From Parietaria judaica (Eukaryota; Streptophyta; Magnoliopsida; Rosales; Urticaceae): DNA of 64,000 bases. The stretch lies in the NCBI GenBank assembly GCA_954871525.1, contig OX940862.1, positions 44,943,732-45,007,731 of the forward strand, read 5' to 3'. Of the stretch, positions 35,885 through 46,265 are shown piece by piece (within the stretch, counting starts at the first letter, position 1; each line of letters opens with the position of its first letter). The position numbers and the translations under genes are program-made. Under the pieces are notes generated by a model. The model did no database searches. It saw only the letters and a list, made by a program, of their open reading frames with translations, and had not been told where the DNA came from.

Positions 35885-37650
35885 TTATTGAATCTTGAAG
35901 ATAGCTCTCACAAGCCTTTTGATGTATGCCCCCGATCTTGACCGCCAAGATGTGAGGGCCCCACTGAATAGAAACCTAAGTCTAAAGTCGAATTTCTCTG
36001 GAAAAATACCCCAGAGAATATCGCAAAAACTCTAGAGAGAAGAGAGCGAATTTTGAAATCTATATGATTTTCGGTTTCAGGGCTCTCCTATTTACAAGAA
36101 GCTGGCAGAACCATTTTGAGATAATATCTAAACCATATAGAGATATTGACTCTAACATTTGATTTAATATGAAATAAAATAAAGAATAAATCCAAATCAA
36201 ATATCTTTCACAAAATACCCTAAAATTTTAATAAATAAAATATTAATATATATTTTCAAGATTTAATCAATAAATATTTGCATATAATATATATATTTCA
36301 AATTTTACTATGAACTCTCTCTATTAAATATTTCACATATAAATACCAATATTTAATTTCTCTAATTTTTTATTTAAATAATAGTGTCAATTTAATCTAA
36401 GTTAAAAACTTGTTATCCTGATAAATCTCAAACGGTTTGTCAGAATGACACGATTAAAAAAGATATTTGTACTAGAATTCAATTTCCTACAACCCTGGAG
36501 TTGTCCAAGAAATAAATATATTATCTTTTTCCAGTTTCTGTGTTGACGAATAGTTTGGTACTTTTTCCACTTTAGGATAATCATAAATTTCATGTAACCA
36601 AATTACAAATAATGTATGATCAATTCTATTCTATATTCTTTGAGCATAATCATTTTGTGATTTCAAACTTATGTAGTTACAAAGGAAAAAAAAATAGACA
36701 CACATACTTTAGTTTCAGTGAAAGTGAAGTGCATTCACTAATTTTGGTGACATTCCTCTATAGCCCGAAGCTAAACTCTTAAGTACGCGTTAATTATATC
36801 TTCTAGATTTAGGAGTCCATTGATATAATCAAATTATCAGAATCCAAGTTTTCGTTTTATTATGATTCTCGTCTTAATAGAGGTTATCACGGTATACCCG
36901 TTAGATGACACTACTATTGTTCCATGATTATTGCAAAATTAATCACCTGACGGTTTATGAAGTCGTTAGGCTCCGGATGAGTACTCGTTTTCTTCTCACA
37001 AATAACAACAAGGAAATAATAAAGATATTATCCATATTTGTAGTCATGGAGACTGCTACGGTCAACCTTCAGATCTCAAAATAAAAGTATTAGGGATACT
37101 TGATGGTAAAGTGAAACGATTAAATCAAAGAACGTTTAAGTTAAACCTTACAGAATCACACTACTTCAGAACATCAACTTATTCAATTTGACCCTTGTTT
37201 TGACTTTATTACTAACTATCATTTATGGATTTATGCATTCATAGTAAGTATCATGAGTCCAATATGAAGAAACTTCATACTTGACTTTATCTCAACGCTG
37301 CGAAACAGCACCATAATCAAGTAATAGATCATCACTAAATTGTGCTTAAGTTTATCAATACTTTTTCACGATCATTAATTCCCATTAACAATATGAACTA
37401 TGGAAACAATTTTAGTTATTTTATTGTGTATGTTAAACCTCCTCAATTAGACTCAATGTGATAACATAATAGACAATTGCAAAATATAAAAATTATTGAA
37501 TCCAAACACTCATTATTTTGATAATAATAACTTATACAAAATTTTCATTGATAAGTCATAAAACCTAATCTTTAACAAAGTCAACGTCATGATCTATACA
37601 AGAGGCATTTTCTTTAAATTATAGGGCATACTAGTCATGTATGTCAAACA
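35885..37650 (-). mobile_element. Angela-like Copia 3' LTR (minus strand), inner end lost
   Basis: The minus-strand start at 37,650 is TGTTTGACATACATGAC, preceded by an excellent polypurine tract. It is collinear with the LTR at 1,904-4,093 (GATTTAATATGAAATAAAATAAAGAATAAAT-type blocks, in shorter shared pieces) but diverged, and it lacks the last 380 bp or so. Confidence 0.75.
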
Positions 37651-37662
37651 ATCTCCCACTTT
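37651..37662 (-). promoter_or_regulatory. Copia polypurine tract
   Basis: The minus strand reads AAAGTGGGAGAT directly before TGTTTGACAT, the typical arrangement before an Angela 3' LTR. Confidence 0.8.
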
Positions 37663-39116
37663 CACTCAAAAGAAGATGAGTCATGTCCTTCACTCCCATG
37701 TTCTCCAAGTGTCTTGAGAATGTCTTCTCAGCCAACGTTTTGGTGAAGGGATCCGCTATTTTTTATTCAGAAGTTATTTTCATAACATGTGCATCACCTC
37801 TGTACTATGTCTCTAATGAGATGGTACTTCCCAACTACATGTTTTCACTTAGCCTGGCTACGCGGCTTTTTACAATTAGCTATTGCACTACTTTTTTCAC
37901 AATACAGTGTCAGTGGCATTACTACATCGGGAATGACTTTTAGGTCTATCTAAAAATTTATGAGCCATACTGTTTCTTTTGTTGCCTCACAAGAAATAAT
38001 ATATTTCATCCTCCATTATTGAATCTGCGATGTAGGAATTCTTAAAGCTTCTCCATATTACTACTCTGTTACCAACGATGAACACTGAGCCAGACGTAGG
38101 TGGAAGTGTCTCTACCTGACTGAAAGTCGGAATTAGGGTAACCTAGTAGGTTTAGGTCATCACCTAAATACACTAACATATAATCCATCGTTCTCCTAAG
38201 ATACTTGACGATTACTTTCAAGGCTTTCCAATGAGCCAAGCCAGGATTAGATTGGTATCGGCTAACAAGTTCCACTGCGTAACTGATGTCTGGCCTAGTA
38301 CACAACATAGCGCACATCAGACTTCCTACAACTAAGGTATAAGGGACACAATTCATCTGCTGTTCCTCGTCAGGGGTATAAGGAGCCTGTGCCTTGGAAC
38401 GTTACACTCTGTGCCTAGTAGGAAAATTACCAGTTTTTGAATTTTTCATGAAAAAATGCTCAAGCACCTTATCTACGTAAGATGCTTGCGACAAAGCGAG
38501 AAGCTTGTTCTTTCTATCTTGAATGATTTGTATTATGAGAACATAACTAGCTTCTCTGAAATCCTTCATTTGGAATTGATCTGCTAACCAAAATTTTACA
38601 TCAGACAATTTATCCCGATAATTACCGATCAATAAAATTTCATCTACGTATAATACAAGGAAATCCACCATTTTACCTTCAATGAGCTTATAAACGCAGG
38701 CCTCAGTGACATTTTGTTCGAACCGATAGGTTTTGATAGTCTCATCAAACCTAACGTTCCAAGACCACGATGGTTACTTTAATCCATAAATGGACGTAAT
38801 TAACCTGCAAACCTTCCCTTCATGGTCTTTCTTCATGAACCCTTATGGTTGATCCATGTAGATGTTTTTCGTCAATGAAGCAATTCAGAAATTAGGACTT
38901 GATTTTCATCTACCAAATCTCTTAATCGAGAAATAAAGTTATGGATAAGACAATCCCAATAGACTTAAGCATAGTGACTGGAGAGAAAGTTTCTTCATCT
39001 ATTCCCTTTTTCTGGGTATAATCCTTGACCACTAAACTAGGTTTTAAGGTTTCCACCTTCACCTTAGCTCCTCCATTCCTCTTGTAGATCCACTTACATC
39101 CGATGGACCTAAATCC
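37663..39116 (-). pseudogene. Angela-like Copia RT-RNase H, broken (minus strand)
   Basis: Read from 39,116 downward: SIGCKWIYKRNGGAKVKVET, ETFSPVTMLKSIGIVL, a decayed FLNCFIDEKH box, then FLVLYVDEILLIGN (38,630-38,671). The catalytic YVDD is changed to YVDE. FQMKDFREASYVL and SYVDKVLEHFFMKNSKTGN follow. RNase H-side sequence runs from 38,356 to 38,069 (YTLVVGSLMCAMLCTRPDISYAV, ALKVIVKYLRRTMDYMLVY) and on to the polypurine tract. Stops and shifts occur throughout. The 5' part (gag, protease, integrase) is missing beyond 39,116. Confidence 0.87.
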
Positions 39117-39198
39117 TTCTGCAAGTCAATGTCATGATCTATACAAGTGAAATTTACATCTTATTTATAGTGCATACTAATGAGGTATGTCCAACATA
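39117..39198 (-). mobile_element. Copia LTR start fragment
   Basis: About 80 bp matching 37,573-37,650 (CATGATCTATACAAG, GCATACTA, TATGT). It ends with a minus-strand TGTTGGACATACC start at about 39,198. Confidence 0.65.
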
Positions 39199-39950
39199 AA
39201 TATGTTTTCGAACCGTCCGGGTAACATTTAAAAATATTTAAAGCCAAAAACATGTTATCCGTACAACGAATCGAATATCGGATAATAACCAAAATAAAGA
39301 CCTGATAAATTATTAAAAATTAAATTTTCATAAATTCATTATTAATAATCTGGTCTTTAGTAAATAAATAAACTGTAAATAAAATTTTGCATTTATTGAC
39401 CCAATGCATAAGGTCGTATCTCAGATGATGACGATTCCAGGTGCACGTTTTGAACTAGGCAAGGCTCTTCCGATGCTGAGGTAGACTCCCATGATCTTCT
39501 AGAATATTCTCATGGACTCCTCGTATCGAAGCATGGGCTTCGCCGGGAGAACTTTGTTGCAAAACTGTTAACTGAAGGTTCTTTTAATGCTTCCAGAGAA
39601 AAACATCTCACGAAGCCGAACAAGAAAAGAGAGATCAGTAGCTAAAATATTCACCGACTCTAGAGAAAGAGATAGAGATATCGAATTCTTTCTCTGTGGT
39701 AAGGTGTGTGAAATGTGTATAATAAGCATCATATGTATAGGCTCAAGGAAAAACCAATTAGGGAAGCTTCCTTCCCTAATTTAGTATTGTCAAATATATT
39801 TAATTCTCTCAAATCAATAGTCTAGATTGAATCTAGATATATCAAATGGTTCCAATTAAATAGGGATTTAACAAAATAAGAAAGTCATATTAAATCAATT
39901 AATTAAGCCATTAACCAATCAATTCCTTACAAACATGAATTCGAATTCCC

Positions 39951-39989
<39 letters not shown>

Positions 39990-41954
39990 TTTGAAATTAA
40001 TAACCAATCACTTCCTTACATACATGAATTCGAATTCCATATATATATATATATATAATTTTCAAAATCAATATGCTAGATCAAATGGTTGGAATTAATT
40101 TCATAACAAATCTAATGGACCATATTGATTTAGGACAAAACGAACTCTCCAAGCTTGAGTACCAAGCAATAAAGTTTGAATACTCTCTCCATAATATTGA
40201 ATTATAGTGTATATACATGTTAATTAATTTCAAATCCATTGGTTAAGATTAACCCTAAACAAATATAATGGATATAATTAATTAACCATATTCGAAAGCA
40301 AAACTTGGTCACCAAGTAATTTTTGAATTAGGGCGTCCAAATTCATTATCATGATCCAACAGTTGAGATTAAATCTTGACCGATCTAATGAAGCAAATTA
40401 ATTTTTAAGGTCTTACACCAATACCTAAACTTATATACTGATGCCGCAATTTGGAAAATCCAAACCAAGTTAAACTCGTCAGGACCTAGTCACATATTTC
40501 TTGGGTAGCAATGAATATAAACATTTATATATTTACGAAATATATATTTTATTATAATATTAAGCCTATTAATTATTGATTAATTATCAATAAGAATATT
40601 AATAATTAAATCCATATTATTAAATTATATTATAATTCAGTGATCTCAATATTATACATAAAATGTCATAGTGCATCACCATCATTCAAATTTGTGACAT
40701 GTGATTTAATTTCTCAATTTATCGATACCGAACAGAGCTTGGAAATTACATAAATCATAACCCGTACGTCAAAACGAATCAGTTCCAAGGAAAAGTTTCT
40801 TAGAATTAAACTTCCAACAACTTTCCAGTTGATGAAAAATCCAAATTCTACTTTATTTTATCAGTTAAATATCGAATACCAAACTTTTGTTCTTTTGCCA
40901 CGTCAAAGGTAAAAATTCCATAATCAGACACATACTTTACTTTTATGAATTCTAAACAATGATAAAACATATCGAATATTTAAATCACGTATCTATCATC
41001 TGTTCCACAGCTATCCTTGGGACCATGGACCCGTATGAATAAAGCTCCAACAAACTGCTAGTGGTTTGTCAAACCTTGGTTTTATTCCACTTCTCTTTAT
41101 AGCAAGATTTCCATTTATACAATCGAATTTGGGTTATTGATAATTCACTTGATGATCCACATACGAGTAGGCGGTTTTTATCGTATTGCCTCTCACTGCG
41201 TTTTCATCTTCAACTCAGTTAGTAATATTGTGAGTAACCCACTTATGGTTTCGTTTCATAAATTGTGCATGGGTACCTCTCACGTATCACCACTAACAAT
41301 TAAGGGAATCATATTGAATCTGAAGAGAGCTATGTGATGTCCGTTTCTAGAACCAAGTTACCCTTACATGTTAACTATCATGTTCCAAAAATAGAAGCAT
41401 TGGGAACGACCATAAATGTGTTCTTTAATAGTCAAATCAAAGAGCAATCAAGTCAACAGTCTACGCTCAAGTTCACTCAAGACTTAGATCGAATATCCAT
41501 TTGATCATCTACTAGTGACTCAAATACAAGTTATCATTGACTGTCTTATATGACAACTTTCGGAGTTCAAGTCAGGTCCAAATCAGTATGAAGTCGATTC
41601 ATACGTAATACCCTTTTAGTGATTGTGACACACAGACATAATCCAGAATAAGATTATATCACTTAGTCACATTAATGACTTTATCCAATTAATGAGCTCC
41701 CACTCAATTAATCAAGTCAGGGATATTTTAAGTTCATTTATTATGATTAATAATTCTTACCCACATTGACTCGGTTGATAAAATAATAATAACATAATTT
41801 CATCCTTTATGAACTTTCAAACAAACATTCTATTTAACTCTACTAGAAACTATGATAAGATTAACATAATAAGTAGCATCCTTAACTCAACGACTTTGGT
41901 CAAAATCTTTTACAATCAGGGAAAAACAACTTGTTTAAGGACATATGTCTAACA
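39199..41954 (-). mobile_element. Angela-type Copia LTR (copy D), near full length
   Basis: The reference copy for this LTR family in the window, about 2.75 kb in reverse orientation. The minus-strand start at 41,954 is TGTTAGACATATGTCC, and it runs through the same blocks as copies A, B, E and F to GTTACCCGGACGG near 39,225. The last 60 bp or so before the normal CA end are missing or altered. TA microsatellites at 39,957-39,989 and 40,039-40,056 lie inside. ORFs at 39,587-39,784 and 41,137-41,337 are incidental. It appears as a solo or leftover LTR, since no Copia internal sequence of matching orientation adjoins it. Confidence 0.85.
39957..39989. repeat. (TA)n microsatellite
   Basis: About 16 TA units inside LTR copy D. 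A second, shorter run lies at 40,039-40,056. Confidence 0.9.
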
Positions 41955-42409
41955 GTGTTGGCCTCTGGGGATTGTCTTCAATTCAATAGAGCAGCCGAGG
42001 AGTTACAAATGGTATTAGAGCCGAGCCCCAACAAAACTGTGGCCGACAAGGACGTCGGTCCCCTATTAGGTAGGGTGATTTGTGACAGTCATCAATTCTG
42101 TGAGCCGAGAGGGCAAGAAAGGGTAAGTTGTGTAGTCCCGCAATGAATGGGCATGGGGATATGTTGATTGGACGTTCCCAAGACTGTGTAGGTATAGGAC
42201 TGCATGATTATCGGAGATCATATAGGTATGATATTGTATGGTAAAAAAAGGCTCAATTTTAATTGAGCTAGGCATGGACCAATCCTAGGATGGGTGACCT
42301 CTTGAGAATTTTCTTAGGGAGCGTCCGAGTAAGGACAAAGCACGTTGAAAAGACTCGTCTTAATTTGTGGGTACCATCCTCAATTCGATAAAGCAGCTTG
42401 GGCGTTACA
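41955..42409 (+). mobile_element. Cassandra TRIM retrotransposon, 5'-truncated
   Basis: A small nonautonomous element. It consists of the end of a 5' LTR (41,955-42,007, ending GTTACA), a primer site TGGTATTAGAGCC (42,010-42,022), only about 120 bp of internal sequence, a purine tract AGAGGGCAAGAAAGGG (42,108-42,123) and a 281-bp 3' LTR (42,129-42,409) also ending GTTACA. The two LTR ends match (TCAATTC, ATA, AGCAGC, GTTACA). The 3' LTR contains a 5S-rRNA-like segment, the signature of Cassandra elements. The 5' LTR is cut off by LTR copy D. Mobilisation would need proteins from another element. Confidence 0.88.
42206..42322 (+). other. 5S rRNA-like segment in the Cassandra LTR
   Basis: It resembles plant 5S rRNA, with GATCATA near the start, GAGCTAGGCATGGACCAAT in place of box A, and CTAGGATGGGTGACCTC (42,286-42,302), essentially identical to the 5S box C region. 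In Cassandra this drives RNA polymerase III transcription. It is not a genuine rRNA gene, because the 5' third is poorly conserved and the segment lies between LTR ends. Confidence 0.85.
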
Positions 42410-42419
42410 AGGACGAGTT

Positions 42420-43630
42420 ATGATAACCTCGTCGGGTTGTCCGAATTGTCTTTTTAGATGTAGACTTTAGTCTTACGCTTTGGGCCTTAGGGGTTCCGGG
42501 CCTCGCCGAATAATTTGGATCCCCCCCCCCCCGGTTTCATGGGCAGTTGTATTGCATGAGAAACTTAATTTTCAAAATTAACTTTAATTGTGCTATTTGG
42601 TGCTGGTCAGGGCTATTAGAGATGTGATTCTGCTCTCTCTCCTCTCAAGGAACAGAAAATTTCCTTAATTAGGTTTTGTGAAAATATTTTTTAAAATGCT
42701 TGTCAAATGAGCTTTGGGATAGCTTGAATATTTAAAAATATATCCAAAGGAATATACAAATATTTTGAGAATTTGAAAGTCACTTTTATGTTATATTATA
42801 TGATTTTTATTTTTCTGTAGGTTCATAAGAAAACTTTGTAAATAAAGGTTTTTAAATTATTTTTTAAATCCAAAAAAATAAATTCAAAAGTATATAAATA
42901 AAAACAATCTACCTGTTTTTTGAGAAACTAAATAATTACTTTGAAAAATAATAATTATGAACTAATTTTGAATCTTTAAAAGAAATCTTAATTAACCTGT
43001 TATTTGGCGTACTGAAAAAACCATAAAATAATAAATAAATAATAAAAATCCAAAAAATTACATTTAATTTTATTTTCACTTTTGAAAATTAAAAATGAAA
43101 CTTTAAAAAAGTTCAAAAGTTTAATTTCCAAGGTTTTTCTTAATAAACTTTGAAACTAGCATTTTTCGCTTAAAACGTATAAAACCCATTTTTCATCGTT
43201 TTGAAGAATAAATAATTGCAAATTAAGATTTGTGGGCCTTTTTTCCGATGTTTTAGCTCATTTGGTCTTGAAAAAAATGAAATTAAATGACAAAATAGGC
43301 TCTATTACTACTTCATAAATTCCTTTTAAGGCTTTAGGCTTTTTTTTTTCTCACGTCTTCTTTCTCCAATTCGCGATTTTCACCCTCTCCGCAAGCTTGA
43401 CGGCTGTGTTTTGCGTGCTCACGGTATTGATGGAGATTTTTGGCAAGCGTGGTGGTGGTTCTTCTGGTTATGATGTCCATAAGTCCGACAAGAACTCAGT
43501 TTCACAAATCTCTCATTTTATGGACTTTGATGATGAAACTCCGGTAACCATTGACGGTGCTGTGATAAACATGGATGACTGGACGTTGGCATTAATAGAT
43601 ATTTTCAATGTAAGTGGAGGAGCGGGAATC
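42420..43630 (+). repeat. Tandem duplication, unit 1
   Basis: Collinear with 44,385-45,640. Shared landmarks in order are GATAACCTC.TCG, ACTT.AGTCTTA, CGAGAAACTT-like, TTTTGTGAAAATATTTTTT, GGCTTTAGGCTTTTTT, TCTGGTTATGATGTCCATAAG and a closing GTAAG. The middle is AT-rich and noncoding. The origin is unknown. Confidence 0.75.
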
Positions 43631-43912
43631 AAATTCCCGGCGTGCGTCCTCAATGAGGCCGAACTCAGCCTAGGAAAGCATGCGATCGACGTGGTTCTTG
43701 GCCATGAGGCGAGCATCAGGTATGGCTCAATGGTGAGCTTTATGGAATCGGATACAGGCACGAAAAACTCGCGTGGCGCGTTCCACGAGAATACCATGCT
43801 TTTGGTCGTGGCTGTAGAGGACGAGAGCGAGCTCATCGACAATCGGCGTGGGAATCGGCATCCCGGGCAGTGCTTTGACGACCGTCGTGACAGTGGAGGC
43901 TATGGTCATTAG
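43397..43912 (+). CDS. Unrecognised ORF, 171 aa, partly duplicated downstream
   Basis: I do not recognise this protein. The first 60 residues (about MEIFGKRGGGSSGYDVHKSD onward, then FDDETPVTIDGAVI) recur in the second unit at 45,470-45,620 with frame damage, so that segment may once have been coding. Just after the shared part both copies have a GTAAG at the same place (43,612 here), which could be a splice donor. The rest of this ORF (from residue 73) would then be read-through into an intron or unrelated sequence. There are no transmembrane segments or known catalytic motifs. An AT-rich stretch with a T-run precedes it. It is more likely a gene fragment or part of an unclassified element than an intact host gene. 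Confidence 0.35.
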   Translation: MTAVFCVLTVLMEIFGKRGGGSSGYDVHKSDKNSVSQISHFMDFDDETPVTIDGAVINMDDWTLALIDIFNVSGGAGIKFPACVLNEAELSLGKHAIDVVLGHEASIRYGSMVSFMESDTGTKNSRGAFHENTMLLVVAVEDESELIDNRRGNRHPGQCFDDRRDSGGYGH

Positions 43913-44384
43913 TGGTGGTTCCTCTTTAAACTCTAGTGTTGCCGCTCTAGCAGCCGCACCACCTAAAGTGGTGGGCTCCGGTACTCCAAATTAAGATCTG
44001 ATTTTGCCTTGGACTCATAAGGACCAGTGCTTGCACATGTAGAGTAAATCAAAGGCCATGGGTTGAGCGCAGTAGTCTCTAGGCCGGGTACGGATCTCCT
44101 GACGATGATCCGTCTTGCTTCGAAGCTTACGGCGTGGGGTGTTTTGGTTTCTTATTCGTCTAGACGTGTTGAAAACCTTGCAGGTGGCGAGCGGTGAATC
44201 TTCTGTTGAGCCCAGCTCTAAGCCTTCAATCTTCATGATGCTTCTGAATAGGAGTTTGACGATGAAGTAGTATTGCAGCTGGCAAGATTCCTGATGCTGG
44301 TGAGGGCCATGATGCCGACGAGTTCCACTCCGAGTCGCCGAGAGTCTTCTACTGCCTAGACTTTTGGTCGAGGACTTTCCCAGT
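43631..44384. other. Segment between the two tandem units
   Basis: About 750 bp, moderately GC-rich, with no recognisable gene. The minus-strand ORF at 44,015-44,236 has no supporting features. Confidence 0.4.
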
Positions 44385-45640
44385 GTTTTGATAACCTCAT
44401 CGTATTTTCTGAATCGTCTTCTTTGACGTGGACTTCAGTCTTAAACTTTGTCTTCTAGGCCTTCGTAGTTCCATACATCACCAAATGAGTTGGGCCTTAG
44501 GCCCTCGGTCTATGACTCTGCTCATGGGCTTTGGAGTTTGCTAATCGGGCATAATTTTTATATAGTCCAAAAAATATGCATAACATTAACCGCTCCAGTT
44601 TCTTGGATTATTGTATTGGGCGAGAAACTTTATTTTTAAAATTAAGGTAATTTCTGTTACTTGGCGAAGATGTGAGTTGTTAGAGATGTTATTCTCGTCG
44701 TCATCCTCCGAAGAAACTACAAATTTCCTCGAACTTGGTTTTGTGAAAATATTTTTTGAAAATGCTTAGTTTTGCGATGGCTTGAATATGTAGAAAAAAT
44801 CCAAGGGTATATACATATATTTTAAGAATTTGGAAGCCATCTTACGACATCTTTTTTATGTTTAGACTTTTTGGAAGTTCATAATAAGACTTTGTAAATA
44901 AAGGATTTTAAATTACTTTGGAACTTCAAGAATAAATTCAAAATAAAAATAAAAATCAAGAGCATATTTTTTTAGAAATTAAAGAATTACTTTAAAAAAT
45001 AATAATTACGAGTTAATTTTGGAACTTTAAAAGGTTTCTTAATTAAACTATAATTGGCGTGATAAAAAACCGTAAGATAATAAATAAATCATGAAAATGC
45101 AAAAAATTTACTTTTAATTTGATTTCCACATTTGAAAATTAATTTTTAAACTTTAAAAAGTTGCGACGTCTAATTTTCAAGGCTTTATAATAAACTTTAA
45201 AAATATCATTTTCCGCTTAAAATGTAAAAAACCCATTTTTCATTGTTTTGGAAAAATTGTAAATTAAGCTTTGCGGGCTTTGTATTTGCGAGTTGCTGGT
45301 TAATATGGTCATGAAAAAATTAAATGAGTGAGTATGGTAAAATAATTACCTGATAAATAGTTTTTAGGGCTTTAGGCTTTTTTCTCTCTCTTCATGCTTC
45401 TCCAATTTGCGGTTTGCACCCTCTCATGTGAGCTTGAAGGCTCTGTTTGGTGTGCTCCGGGGTTGATGGCGATTTTCAGCAAGCTTGGAGGTTGTTCATC
45501 TGGTTATGATGTCCATAAGTCCGGTAAGAACTCTATCTCACCGGATTTAATTTTAAGGACTTTGATGATGAAAGTCCAGTCACCATTGATGGTGCTCTGG
45601 TGATTGAAGATTGATATTATAAGAGATTTTCTGTGAACGT
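44385..45640 (+). repeat. Tandem duplication, unit 2
   Basis: Second copy of 42,420-43,630, offset about 1.97 kb. The ORF counterpart (about 45,465-45,640) keeps SGYDVHKSGKNSIS and then shifts frame. Part of its start (44,480-44,590, with CACCAAATGAGTTGGGCC and TTTTTATATAG) also resembles 62,785-62,900. Confidence 0.7.
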
Positions 45641-45649
45641 AAGCCATGA

Positions 45650-46110
45650 CATAGGCCAGTCATACTTGCTCTACAAGTTTTTTTTTTATTATTTTAACAT
45701 TTGTAAGTTACTTTTGGTTAAAGCACAAACATCATTTTAGGGTATTATGGTCCTTTCTTAAGATAAGTTTCCTATATAAATATATGTGTGGCATATTTAA
45801 TGAGCACACCAGGTCTCCAACTTGTATTGGATTCAACATCAGAGAGTGTCTTATCTATAGCTCCTTTATTTTGCACTAAGCCTCGATCACGTTCATACAT
45901 ACTCATATATATATATATAATATAATATAATATAATATAATATAATATAAGAGAGAAGTGAGTAGATTATTGTGGTGTCGCTTCTATTCAAAGCGTGGGT
46001 TTGTGTGTTTATTTTACCTCGAGTGTTGTTTGTTATTGTGGTTTCGGCGCGGCTTTTTGATTTCGTTCGGCGTGTTCCGGCGAAGCAATCCAAGGAAGTA
46101 GGAACCAACA
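45650..46110 (+). mobile_element. Ivana-like Copia 5' LTR
   Basis: It ends GGAACCAACA at 46,110, directly before a decayed initiator-Met primer site (GATATCATAGC, 46,114-46,124). A promoter-like CTATATAAATATATG lies at about 45,770. The left boundary is approximate. A TA/TATAA microsatellite (45,905-45,950) lies within it. Confidence 0.6.
45905..45950. repeat. (TA)n/(TATAA)n microsatellite
   Basis: A TA run merging into about seven TATAA units. Confidence 0.9.
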
Positions 46111-46265
46111 TTTGATATCATAGCGGAGTTATGAGTGTTGATCTTGGGTCTCTTGAATTCTTAGTATGTTGTGTGGTTGCGATTCTGACTGATCTTCCGT
46201 ATTAGAAACGATTCTTAAGATTTTACTATGTGAGTTTTTATTTCTGTCGAGGTACTGCCTACACG

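Noticed and set aside
42206..42322. Possible 5S rRNA gene
   Set aside because: Only box A/C-like parts match and the segment lies within paired LTR ends, as in Cassandra elements.
42521..42534. Run of about 14 C residues
   Set aside because: A homopolymer without associated structure. It may be an assembly artefact and carries no functional signal that can be argued.
43513..43842. Minus-strand 109-codon ORF opposite the unidentified ORF
   Set aside because: Only the plus-strand reading is preserved in the second tandem unit, so the minus ORF is a shadow.
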